From NCBI GenBank assembly GCA_020852175.1, contig JADZBH010000006.1, positions 170,734 through 234,733 of the forward strand: a stretch of DNA of 64,000 nucleotides. Direction: 5' to 3'. The translations under genes were made by a program, and so were the position numbers. The DNA is from Bryobacterales bacterium. GTDB lineage: Bacteria; Acidobacteriota; Terriglobia; Bryobacterales; Bryobacteraceae. The notes under the pieces were generated by a model. It searched no databases. It was not told the DNA's origin and saw nothing but the letters and a program-made list of their open reading frames with translations. Shown here one piece after another: positions 56,946 through 64,000 of the stretch; position 1 is the stretch's first letter, and each line of letters opens with the position of its first letter.

Positions 56946-58978
56946 GCCGCCGGTGTCCAGCGCAGCCAGCGGTCGAGAAAGCGGAAGGCCTCGGTGCCTT
57001 CGATCCGGTGGATGCCGTCGAAGTAGGTGATCGCGGCGCGTTCGGGGATGCCCGCCTCGCGGTAGTGCCGCGCCACCTTGGCGAACTCGTAAGCCACCCA
57101 TTCGTCGATGCCCACGCCGTCGCGGTGGCCGCGCTCCACCAGAAAGGGACGCGGGGCGATCATCCGGGCCATCTCGAAGTGGCCAAACCGCGAGCCCTGG
57201 CCGAACTCCGGCATCTCGTACTCGGGCGTGAACATATAACTGAACGGCACGTCGATGCTGGTCGTCTTCCAGGTCCACTCGTTGAAGTTGCCGGAGCACA
57301 CCACGGCGGAATATTCGCGCAGCAGCACGGGCAGGCGCATCGCCGAAAAGCCTCCGTAGCTTAAACCATAAAAGCCGATTCTTGTTTCGTCCACCACGGG
57401 CAGCGTCTTCAGCCAGTCGAGCGTCCGGCGGTGTTGGGCCGCGGCAAAGCTGAAGAAGGTGAGCCCTAACGGATTCGCCTTGCGCTGGGCCTGCCTGAAG
57501 CGGTCGCCCAGGATATACGGGTTTTGCGGCGCATACACGATGAAGCCGCGTTCGGCCAGGCGGGCCGCGAAGGCTCCGTAGGTGAGCCTGGAGTATTCGT
57601 CCTTGCCAGGGTCCACCAGCAACTGGGGCCTTCCTTCCAGGCCGTGCTGCGCCACGACGAGCGGTCGGCGCTCGCCCGGCTTCATATCCTTGGGCACCAG
57701 CAAAATGCCATAAGCGAACACCTCGCCAGCGACCGGCAGTTTCACCTCCCACCCTTGAAACGCAGGAGTGTCGTAGATCTGCCGTGACCGCACAGGCTCC
57801 GCCGGCCGTCCTCCCGGCAACTTCCCGATAAATTCCGCGAAGCGCTCGCGATAGGGCTCCAGGGTCTCGGGCTTCGACCGGTCGTACCCCTTCCAGTACC
57901 GCGCGCGCTCGCCATCGGCCGCGCGCACCAGCGCCTGCGTGAAGTTCACCATCTCGACGAACTGCCGCCGCTGCCTCTGCCCGGGATCCGTCTGCTGCCC
58001 CGCCACGGCCGGTTCACCCGCCGGTGGCGGTTCGTTCACGCCAAGTCCGCGCAGGAGCAGCCCCGCCGCCCCCGCGCCCTCGGCCATCGTCCTGGGCTCG
58101 ATCATCTGCCGCAGTTTCGCCCGGTTGGCATAGCGCAGCAGGCCGAACACGTTCCGGTCCAGCGGCTGTTGCCAGACGGTCTCATCCGGCGCTTCGTAGC
58201 CGTTCACCGCCACGGACCGGAGACGGTCATCCAAGGCAGCGGCGAAGAGCGCCAGCATGCCGCCGTCCCCTTCGCCGGCCACCCCTATGGGAATCCCGGG
58301 CGCGTGCCGCGTCATCCAGTCCACAGCGGCCAGAACCTTCTCCACCTCATAGCCGATGAGATGCCGCCCCATCTGGTAGGACATACGGTAGATGTACTCG
58401 CGGTGGCTGAGCGCGGAGGGCCGTACGCCAAGCGACGCACTCCAGGTGGATGTCCGGTCCAGAACCGGCAGCACCAGCACGGAGCACCCGGCCGTCGCCC
58501 ACCGCCGCGCCCACTGCTCTTCCAGCGGCAGCCCGGGCGCGAGCCCCGCCAGTTGTTCCGGCTCCAACCCAAAGTTCGGAAGGGCCACCACCTGGCACCG
58601 CAGTTCACCCGCCGGCTCCAGCAGGACACCCTCCCCCGTCAATTCCGCGCGCGCCTCGCTCAACACCGGCCAGCGGATGGCCCACATTTTCACGCCGCCA
58701 GCCGCACCCAGCGCGCGGTAACGTTCAGGCTCCAGGAACCGCGCACGCTTTCCCGTGACGCCCAGCGCCGCCGCCAGTGCCTCGCGGTTCGCACCTACAT
58801 CGGCCGCCCGGCCCGCTTCAGCCGCCGTGTGCAGTTCACGGTCGAGCCAGGCGTGCATGCCATCCAGCATCAAAGCCGCCTGATCGCCGTCGCCCGCCAA
58901 AGGCGCCGTGCCGGGGTACGGTCCGGCTTGCAGCATGACGGTGATCCAAAGAAAATGGGTCAGTTTCGCGATTCGCAT
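56936..58978 (-). CDS. Two-domain alpha/beta hydrolase, acetyl xylan esterase-like
   Basis: A 680-residue protein with a signal-like start (MRIAKLTHFLWITVMLQAG). It contains two hydrolase-type segments. The first (about 120-330) has VAGEGDGGML, where the nucleophile position is D238, not Ser. The second (about 420-670) has FYGLSYGGFS with S540 as nucleophile, a possible acid in RGHRDGVG, and His in FDGIHRIEG. The C-terminal half resembles acetyl-xylan-esterase/dienelactone-type enzymes. It ends 10 bases inside the facing lipoprotein gene and is divergent from a glycosyltransferase gene. Confidence 0.85.
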   Translation of the reverse strand: MRIAKLTHFLWITVMLQAGPYPGTAPLAGDGDQAALMLDGMHAWLDRELHTAAEAGRAADVGANREALAAALGVTGKRARFLEPERYRALGAAGGVKMWAIRWPVLSEARAELTGEGVLLEPAGELRCQVVALPNFGLEPEQLAGLAPGLPLEEQWARRWATAGCSVLVLPVLDRTSTWSASLGVRPSALSHREYIYRMSYQMGRHLIGYEVEKVLAAVDWMTRHAPGIPIGVAGEGDGGMLALFAAALDDRLRSVAVNGYEAPDETVWQQPLDRNVFGLLRYANRAKLRQMIEPRTMAEGAGAAGLLLRGLGVNEPPPAGEPAVAGQQTDPGQRQRRQFVEMVNFTQALVRAADGERARYWKGYDRSKPETLEPYRERFAEFIGKLPGGRPAEPVRSRQIYDTPAFQGWEVKLPVAGEVFAYGILLVPKDMKPGERRPLVVAQHGLEGRPQLLVDPGKDEYSRLTYGAFAARLAERGFIVYAPQNPYILGDRFRQAQRKANPLGLTFFSFAAAQHRRTLDWLKTLPVVDETRIGFYGLSYGGFSAMRLPVLLREYSAVVCSGNFNEWTWKTTSIDVPFSYMFTPEYEMPEFGQGSRFGHFEMARMIAPRPFLVERGHRDGVGIDEWVAYEFAKVARHYREAGIPERAAITYFDGIHRIEGTEAFRFLDRWLRWTPAAQK

Positions 58979-58989
58979 AATAAACTCTA
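58976..58989. promoter_or_regulatory. Overlapping divergent promoters in a 14-base gap
   Basis: CATAAT on plus (58976-58981) ends 11 bases before the ATG at 58993. TAGAGT on minus (58989-58984) ends five bases before the ATG at 58978. The plus -10 covers the start codon of the minus gene. Both predicted mRNAs would be leaderless or nearly so. Confidence 0.4.
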
Positions 58990-58992
58990 ATC

Positions 58993-60249
58993 ATGGCCGA
59001 TTTCTTCCAACCTGGCGTGATCACCACACTCCACAAGCTCAGCAGCGACGGAGGCGATCACCTGGAAGCCGAATTGCGCTCGTTCCGCCCATACCGGCCC
59101 GTGGGTCTTGTTTTGCCCGCGTTGTACAGCGAGTTTGAAACTCCGGCGATGAAGATCATCTGCGACGAGTTGCGTGAGGTCGATTACCTGGGCCGCATCG
59201 TCGTCGCCATCGGCAAGTGCACATACGAAGAATACATGAGGGCGCGCGCCTTCTTCGACGGCTTCCGCACGCCGGTCACGGCGATCTGGGTGGAGGACCC
59301 GCGCATCACGGCCTTGCTGAATCAACTCACCGAGCAGGGGGTCCGCATCGGCGATTATGGCAAGGGCCGGACGTGCTGGCTGTCGCTCGGCTATCTGCTC
59401 GCCGCCGGCGACGTGGACGTGATCGCCCTGCACGACTGCGACATCACGAACTACACGCGCCAGATGTTGAACCGCCTCATCTACCCGGTGGCGCACCCCA
59501 ACCTCGGCTTTGAGTTCTCCAAAGCCTACTACGCCCGCACGTCGAACCGCATGCATGGCCGTGTTACCCGGCTATTCTTTTCTCCTATCGTGCGGGCCAT
59601 CCAATCCATGCTGGATGAAAATCCCTACCTGCGCTTTCTCGACAGTTTCCGCTATGCGCTCTCGGGCGAGTTCGTCATGAACGCCGACCTGGCCCGCATT
59701 ATCCGCATCCCTTCGGACTGGGGCCTGGAAATCGGCGTCCTTTCCGAGGTGTACAGGAGCTGCGCCCTGGGCAGCATCTCCCAGGTGGACATCGCCGAGA
59801 ACTACGAGCACAAGCACCAGGATCTCTCCCCCGAGGACACCTCGCGTGGTCTCCGCCGCATGACCTGTGACATCGCCAAGCACCTATTCCGCACCCTGGC
59901 CCAGCAGGGCACCGTGCTCACCACGCACCACTTCCGCACGCTCGAGGTCTTCTATACCCGGTTCGCCGAAGACACCGTGCGGCGCTATCACGCCGACGCT
60001 ACCATTAACGGACTCGATTTCGACCTTCACCAGGAGAACCTGGCGCTGAACGCCTTTGCCCGCAGCATCCGCGACGCCGCCCAGGAGTTCACCGCGGACC
60101 CGCTGGCGCTGCCGCAAATCTCCAACTGGATCCGGGTGCTGAGCGCGATTCCCGATTTCAACTCACGCCTGCTGCGTGTCACCGCCGACATGCATGTGCC
60201 AGGTACCGGCCCGGCGGGCCATCACGCCAGTTCCATCTCCACAGCCTGA
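58993..60249 (+). CDS. Glucosyl/mannosyl-3-phosphoglycerate synthase-like glycosyltransferase
   Basis: A 418-residue GT-A glycosyltransferase. It begins MADFFQPGVITTLHKL, followed by the nucleotide-sugar part VGLVLPALYSEFETPAM. The metal motif is D148-C-D150 in LHDCDITN. Later landmarks are RLFFSPIVRAIQ and SGEFVMNADLARII, plus an acidic WGLEIGVLSEVY. The layout matches GpgS/MpgS enzymes that make glucosyl- or mannosyl-3-phosphoglycerate. The facing gene encodes the matching phosphatase family, which supports the call. Which sugar is used cannot be read from sequence. Its last 28 bases overlap the end of the phosphatase gene. Confidence 0.8.
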   Translation: MADFFQPGVITTLHKLSSDGGDHLEAELRSFRPYRPVGLVLPALYSEFETPAMKIICDELREVDYLGRIVVAIGKCTYEEYMRARAFFDGFRTPVTAIWVEDPRITALLNQLTEQGVRIGDYGKGRTCWLSLGYLLAAGDVDVIALHDCDITNYTRQMLNRLIYPVAHPNLGFEFSKAYYARTSNRMHGRVTRLFFSPIVRAIQSMLDENPYLRFLDSFRYALSGEFVMNADLARIIRIPSDWGLEIGVLSEVYRSCALGSISQVDIAENYEHKHQDLSPEDTSRGLRRMTCDIAKHLFRTLAQQGTVLTTHHFRTLEVFYTRFAEDTVRRYHADATINGLDFDLHQENLALNAFARSIRDAAQEFTADPLALPQISNWIRVLSAIPDFNSRLLRVTADMHVPGTGPAGHHASSISTA

Positions 60250-61013
60250 GCCCATCCAGCCGGACCCTTCGCCGGGGCGACACGCGCGCCGGGCGCCAAC
60301 CGCGCCAGCTCCGCCAGTTGCCGGGACGGCAGGAGCCACGCCGAGTCCGCCTCGCGCAGGAAACCGGCGTCGTTCAAGCCGTCACCCAGGCCCACCGTGC
60401 GCTCCACGGCGCGTTGTTCACGGAAAAGCGCCGTCAACCGCCGCACAGCCTGGGCTTTGTCGCAGCCGCGCAGGATGTGAAAGAAGCGCCCGCCGCGCGT
60501 CCAGGAATAGCCCAGACGCTCGATGGCGGCGCAGAGACTCGCGGGATCGCCCTCCTCGACGAGGAACGGCTCATCGTACTCCCTTTGGTGCGCCTGACGT
60601 GCCGTTTCCAGCGGGAGTCCCGTCCGGCGCGCCACCTCTTCCGTGTCCATGTTCGCGAAGCCGCGCACTCGCGCGCCGCTCGCCGCAGCCGCCTCGCCCA
60701 GCGCCCCCACCAGGTCGCGGTACGGCGCGCCCAACTCAATCGCCTCCCAGCCGCCGCGCGTCACCGTGCCTGGCAGGCGCCCGCCGAAATACCGCTCCGG
60801 GAGGTAGATCGCACCCCCGTTCTCGACAATCACCGGGTCGGCCAGCCCCATCGAGTGCCACAGCGAGGCCACCTCGGCCAGCGACTTGCTGGTGCACAGG
60901 ATCAGGGCATGACCGGCGGCCTGAATCCGGCGGATGGCGGGACGGGCAGGTTGCCAGTCATAGGTATCATGGTCGAGGAGGGTGCCATCCAGATCGGTGA
61001 AGAAAACAAACAT
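60222..61013 (-). CDS. Mannosyl-3-phosphoglycerate phosphatase family HAD enzyme
   Basis: A 263-residue HAD-IIB phosphatase that releases glucosyl- or mannosylglycerate, a compatible solute. The start MFVFFTDLDGTLLDHDTYDW is the usual family N-terminus, with nucleophile D7 and acid D9. ILCTSKSLAEVASLWHSMGL and ENGGAIYLPERYF follow, and the metal-binding GLGDGLNDAGFLREAD lies near residue 220. An ATG eight codons upstream is possible, but it adds residues without similarity. It is the partner of the facing synthase, with overlapping 3' ends instead of an operon. Confidence 0.9.
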   Translation of the reverse strand: MFVFFTDLDGTLLDHDTYDWQPARPAIRRIQAAGHALILCTSKSLAEVASLWHSMGLADPVIVENGGAIYLPERYFGGRLPGTVTRGGWEAIELGAPYRDLVGALGEAAAASGARVRGFANMDTEEVARRTGLPLETARQAHQREYDEPFLVEEGDPASLCAAIERLGYSWTRGGRFFHILRGCDKAQAVRRLTALFREQRAVERTVGLGDGLNDAGFLREADSAWLLPSRQLAELARLAPGARVAPAKGPAGWAQAVEMELA

Positions 61014-61079
61014 GTTATATGAGTTCCAGTGTGCCATGAAGGGCTGAGGCTTGTCGAACGGCGCGCAAAATCGTCAGGT

Positions 61080-61093
61080 AACGAATATTCGTT
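61080..61093. repeat. Perfect 14-base palindrome between mpgP-like gene and clpB
   Basis: AACGAATATTCGTT equals its own reverse complement. It lies in an AT-rich island unlike the flanking GC-rich genes, about 30 bases upstream of the clpB promoter candidate. It looks like a dimeric regulator site. Confidence 0.55.
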
Positions 61094-61109
61094 GATAATG
61101 ATGCACTCA

Positions 61110-61144
61110 TATTCTTGAATAGCATAATACTCATGTGTTATGCT
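61110..61144 (+). promoter_or_regulatory. clpB promoter candidate with two inverted repeats
   Basis: TATTC-TT-GAATA (61110-61121) overlaps the -35-like TTGAAT (61115-61120). AGCATAA (61121-61127) pairs with TTATGCT (61138-61144), and that right arm contains the extended -10 TGTTATGCT with an 18-base spacer. ACTCAT is repeated at 61105 and 61129, 24 bases apart. Neither CIRCE nor HAIR consensus is present, so this would be a different heat-shock control. Confidence 0.45.
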
Positions 61145-61209
61145 GCCTACAGGACGGCCCTCCTGGGACCTGACACCCCCGCGAAGCCTTCCGTTACGGA
61201 GCACAGCAC

Positions 61210-63843
61210 ATGGACATCAATCGTTTCACCGAAAAACTTCAGGAAGCTGTCCGTTCGGCGCAGTCCCTGGCCGTCCAGCACAGCCACCAGCAGATCGACG
61301 TGGAGCACCTGCTTGTCGCGCTGCTCGAACAGCCCGAGGGCCTCGCCCCGGCGATTCTCCTGAAGGCCAACCTCCCACTTCCTGAACTCCACCGGCAACT
61401 GGCCTCGGAACTCGACAGGATGCCCAAGGTGTCGGTTTCCGGCGCTCCGGCCGATCAGATCTACCTCACCGGGCGATTGCAGAAACTGCTGGCCGCCTCG
61501 GAGGGAGAGGCCAGGAAACTCAAGGACGACTACATTTCCGTGGAGCACATCCTGCTGGCCGCACTGGAGGACACGGGCGCGGCGGGCCGCGCCCTGAAAA
61601 CCTTTGGGCTCACGCGCGACCGTCTGTTGCGCACGTTGCAGGAGGTTCGCGGCAGCCAGCGCGTGACCACGCAGAACCCCGAGGCCACCTACCAGTCGCT
61701 TGAGAAGTATGGCCGTGACCTGACGGCGCTGGCGGCGCAAGGCAAGCTCGATCCGGTGATCGGACGTGACGAAGAGATCCGCCGGGTGATCCAGGTACTT
61801 TCCCGGCGCACGAAAAACAACCCCGTTCTGATCGGCGAGCCTGGCGTGGGCAAGACCGCCATCGCCGAGGGCCTTGCCCAGCGGATTGTGCGCGGCGACG
61901 TGCCCGAGGGCTTGAAGGACAGGAAGATCATCTCGCTCGACATGGGCGCGCTGATCGCCGGTGCGAAGTTCCGGGGCGAGTTCGAGGAACGGCTGAAGGC
62001 CGTGCTCAAGGAGGTCCAGGACGCCGAAGGCGAAATCGTGCTGTTCATCGACGAGTTGCACACCGTGGTGGGAGCGGGCAAAGCCGAGGGCGCGATGGAT
62101 GCCGGCAACCTGCTGAAGCCGATGCTGGCGCGCGGCGAGTTGCACTGCATCGGCGCCACCACGCTGGACGAATACCGCAAGCACATCGAAAAGGATGCCG
62201 CGCTGGAGCGCCGGTTCCAGCCGGTGCTGGTGGACCAGCCGAGCGTCGAGGACACCATTTCGATTCTGCGCGGCTTGCGCGAGCGTTACGAACTGCATCA
62301 TGGCGTGCGCATCAAGGACTCGGCGCTGGTTTCGGCGGCCGTTCTGTCGAACCGGTACATCACGGACCGCTTCCTGCCCGATAAAGCCATCGACCTGGTG
62401 GACGAGTCCGCGGCGCGGCTGCGCACCGAGATCGACTCGATGCCCTCGGAACTGGACGAAGCCATGCGCCGCGCCATGCAGTTGGAGATCGAGCGCGAGG
62501 CGCTGAAGAAAGAGAGCGACCAGGCGTCGCGCGAGCGTTTGAAAAAGCTGGAGCGCGAGTTGGCCGAGTTGAAGTCCACCACCCAGACCCTCAAAGCGCG
62601 CTGGCAGACCGAGAAGGAAGCCATCGGCAAGCTCCGCAGCCTGCGCGAGCGCATGGAGCAGGTGCGCGTGGAGATCGAGAAGGCCGAGCGCGCCTACGAT
62701 CTGAACAAGGCCGCCGAGTTGAAGTACGGCACGCTCACGGCGCTGGAGCGTGAGTTGAAAGCCGCCGAGGCGGAGATCGCCAAGGCCTCCGCGGCCGGCC
62801 CGCGCCTGATGAAGGAAGAGGTGGACGAGGAGGACATCGCCGAGGTGGTGAGCCGCTGGACGGGCGTGCCCGTTTCGAAGCTGCTCGAAGGCGAATTGCA
62901 GAAGCTTCTGCACCTGGAAGACCAGCTTCATCAGCGCGTGGTGGGCCAGGACGCCGCCGTGACCGCCGTGGCCGAGGCCGTGCTGCGCGCCCGCGCCGGG
63001 TTGAAGGACCCGCGCCGCCCCATCGGCAGTTTCATCTTCCTTGGCCCCACGGGTGTCGGCAAAACGGAACTCGCCCGGGCGCTGGCGCAGTCGCTGTTCG
63101 ACGATGAGCACGCGATGATTCGCATCGACCTGAGCGAATACCAGGAAAAGCACAACGTGGCGCGGCTGATCGGCGCGCCTCCCGGATACATCGGTTATGA
63201 CGAGGGCGGCCAACTGACCGAAGCCGTGCGCCGCAGACCATACTCGGTGATCCTGTTCGACGAAATCGAGAAGGCCCACCCCGACGTCTTCAACGTGATG
63301 TTGCAGATTCTCGACGACGGCCGGCTCACCGACGGGCAGGGCCGCGCGGTGGATTTCAAGAACACGCTCATCATCATGACCTCGAACATCGGCAGCCACC
63401 GCGTGCTGGAGTTTCGCGGCAACGCCGGAACGGCGGAGTTCGACCGGATGCGCGAGGCCGTCATCGAGGAGATGCGGCGGCACTTCAGGCCTGAGTTCCT
63501 GAACCGTGTCGACGAAACGATCGTCTTCCACGCTCTCGACCAGTCGCACCTGAAACGGATCATCGAGATTCAACTCGCCGGTCTGCGCCACCGGCTGGCC
63601 GAGCGCCAGATCCAACTGGATCTCACCGATGCCGCCGTGAACCACCTGGTGGAGTCCGGCTATGAGCCCGGCTATGGAGCGCGGCCGTTGAAACGCGCGT
63701 TGCAGCGCCAGTTGGAAACCCCGCTGGCCCGCATGATTCTGGCCGGGGAGGTGCGCGATGGCCAGACCGTGGTGGCCGGCGTGGCCGGCGGCGGCCTCAT
63801 CTTCGAAGCGAAACGAAGCGAAACAGCCGCCGCGCGCATCTAA
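61210..63843 (+). CDS. clpB: ATP-dependent chaperone ClpB
   Basis: An 877-residue hexameric disaggregase that works with DnaK. The N domain (about 1-145) has the two Clp repeats. NBD1 carries Walker A GEPGVGKT (209-216) and Walker [10 protein letters not shown] coiled-coil M domain (about 410-525) begins near [20 protein letters not shown]2 carries GPTGVGKT (612-619) and [11 protein letters not shown]. The middle domain separates it from ClpA and ClpC. The ATG follows CGGAGCA. lon follows after 21 bases, so two protein-quality genes sit together. The AT-rich upstream region carries several inverted repeats. Confidence 0.97.
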   Translation: MDINRFTEKLQEAVRSAQSLAVQHSHQQIDVEHLLVALLEQPEGLAPAILLKANLPLPELHRQLASELDRMPKVSVSGAPADQIYLTGRLQKLLAASEGEARKLKDDYISVEHILLAALEDTGAAGRALKTFGLTRDRLLRTLQEVRGSQRVTTQNPEATYQSLEKYGRDLTALAAQGKLDPVIGRDEEIRRVIQVLSRRTKNNPVLIGEPGVGKTAIAEGLAQRIVRGDVPEGLKDRKIISLDMGALIAGAKFRGEFEERLKAVLKEVQDAEGEIVLFIDELHTVVGAGKAEGAMDAGNLLKPMLARGELHCIGATTLDEYRKHIEKDAALERRFQPVLVDQPSVEDTISILRGLRERYELHHGVRIKDSALVSAAVLSNRYITDRFLPDKAIDLVDESAARLRTEIDSMPSELDEAMRRAMQLEIEREALKKESDQASRERLKKLERELAELKSTTQTLKARWQTEKEAIGKLRSLRERMEQVRVEIEKAERAYDLNKAAELKYGTLTALERELKAAEAEIAKASAAGPRLMKEEVDEEDIAEVVSRWTGVPVSKLLEGELQKLLHLEDQLHQRVVGQDAAVTAVAEAVLRARAGLKDPRRPIGSFIFLGPTGVGKTELARALAQSLFDDEHAMIRIDLSEYQEKHNVARLIGAPPGYIGYDEGGQLTEAVRRRPYSVILFDEIEKAHPDVFNVMLQILDDGRLTDGQGRAVDFKNTLIIMTSNIGSHRVLEFRGNAGTAEFDRMREAVIEEMRRHFRPEFLNRVDETIVFHALDQSHLKRIIEIQLAGLRHRLAERQIQLDLTDAAVNHLVESGYEPGYGARPLKRALQRQLETPLARMILAGEVRDGQTVVAGVAGGGLIFEAKRSETAAARI

Positions 63844-63864
63844 AAGGGCAATGAGAGGAGCCCT

Positions 63865-64000
63865 ATGAGCAAGCAAGAATCCATTCTGACCCTGCCCGTG
63901 ATTCCCATGAAGAACACGGCGCTGTTTCCGCACCTGCTCATGCCGCTCTCCGCCGGACGGCCGCGATCGCGCGCGGCGGTGGAGGCGGCGCTGGCCACCG
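63865..64000 (+). CDS. lon: Lon protease, N-terminal part, truncated by the window end
   Basis: Only the first 45 residues are visible. They start MSKQESILTLPVIPMKN, followed by TALFPHLLMPLSAGRPRS, the usual beginning of the Lon substrate-binding (LAN) domain. GAGAGGAG lies a few bases before the ATG. The ATPase and protease parts are outside the window, so identity rests on the N-terminus and on its position after clpB. Confidence 0.85.
   Translation, partial: MSKQESILTLPVIPMKNTALFPHLLMPLSAGRPRSRAAVEAALAT

Noticed and set aside
61014..61019. TATAAC directly before the phosphatase ATG at 61013
   Set aside because: It touches the start codon, so a transcript from it would begin inside the gene; taken as chance unless the gene starts differently.
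61080..61144. CIRCE or HAIR heat-shock operator before clpB
   Set aside because: Neither TTAGCACTC-N9-GAGTGCTAA nor CTTGAGT-N7-ACTCAAG matches; only other inverted repeats are present.
61147..63933. A 928-codon open frame on the strand opposite clpB, and similar long frames opposite the GMC gene (6881-8530) and ribD (2397-3533)
   Set aside because: They mirror strong known genes in GC-rich DNA, have low-complexity His/Arg/Leu-rich translations and show no family motifs.

Overview
The window is GC-rich bacterial chromosome with dense coding and very short gaps. Its gene set points to the Acidobacteriota, most likely the Bryobacterales/Solibacteres group. The indicators are PSCyt1-PSD1 cytochromes paired with DUF1501, ASPIC/UnbV (CRTAC1) proteins, many enzymes with Tat-type leaders, a kinase with PEGA repeats, a TonB-dependent receptor and DUF1015. 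This placement is inferred from family content, not from a marker-gene comparison. I found no rRNA, tRNA, CRISPR array, insertion sequence or prophage. No gap longer than 300 bases lacks a gene.

Layout. 1-4577 holds housekeeping genes: dus (5' truncated), rnhA and nadD on the plus strand, facing ftsY-ribD-ribE on the minus strand. 4578-6233 is a membrane Ser/Thr kinase. 6240-10788 is a minus-strand operon: IscU-like scaffold, fused E1 dehydrogenase, GMC oxidoreductase, gluconate-dehydrogenase-type small subunit. 10827-16237 carries a radical SAM enzyme, a Nudix hydrolase, two secreted unknowns, a CDP-alcohol phosphotransferase with a GtrA protein, and an exported HpcH/HpaI aldolase. 16335-20227 (minus) has an RRM protein, a TonB receptor and DUF1015. 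20258-24926 is a PSD1/DUF1501 pair. 25021-29425 holds orphan Tad-type pseudopilin genes and a TPR protein. 29467-36116 is an envelope operon, ileS-lspA-lgt, followed by a large unknown zinc-motif protein. 36224-43441 is a sugar-acid and polysaccharide island: LamG protein, YjhG-type xylonate dehydratase, sugar isomerase, sulfatase, enolase-superfamily enzyme. 43509-54266 starts with a small unknown and glpK, then a tightly coupled trio (TPR-ASPIC/UnbV protein, pentaheme cytochrome-TPR protein, CRTAC1 protein), then an isomerase and an aldo/keto reductase. 54271-58978 has DUF3142, a possible lipoprotein and a two-domain hydrolase. 58993-61013 is a glucosyl/mannosyl-3-phosphoglycerate synthase and phosphatase pair. 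The window ends with clpB and the start of lon.

How the genes work together. Three themes recur: catabolism of sugars and sugar acids by enzymes that carry export signals; surface or periplasmic electron carriers joined to beta-propeller and TPR scaffolds; and stress functions (compatible solute, ClpB, Lon). The most interesting unit is the trio at 45454-52390, whose members overlap by ATGA and which I cannot match to a described pathway.

A second signal is regulatory. Ten -10-like hexamers sit 5-12 bases before a start codon, which predicts leaderless or nearly leaderless mRNAs. In three divergent pairs (10789-10826, 20228-20257, 43953-43987) one palindrome-like -10 appears to serve both genes. 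These calls are from reading by eye and were not scored against background.
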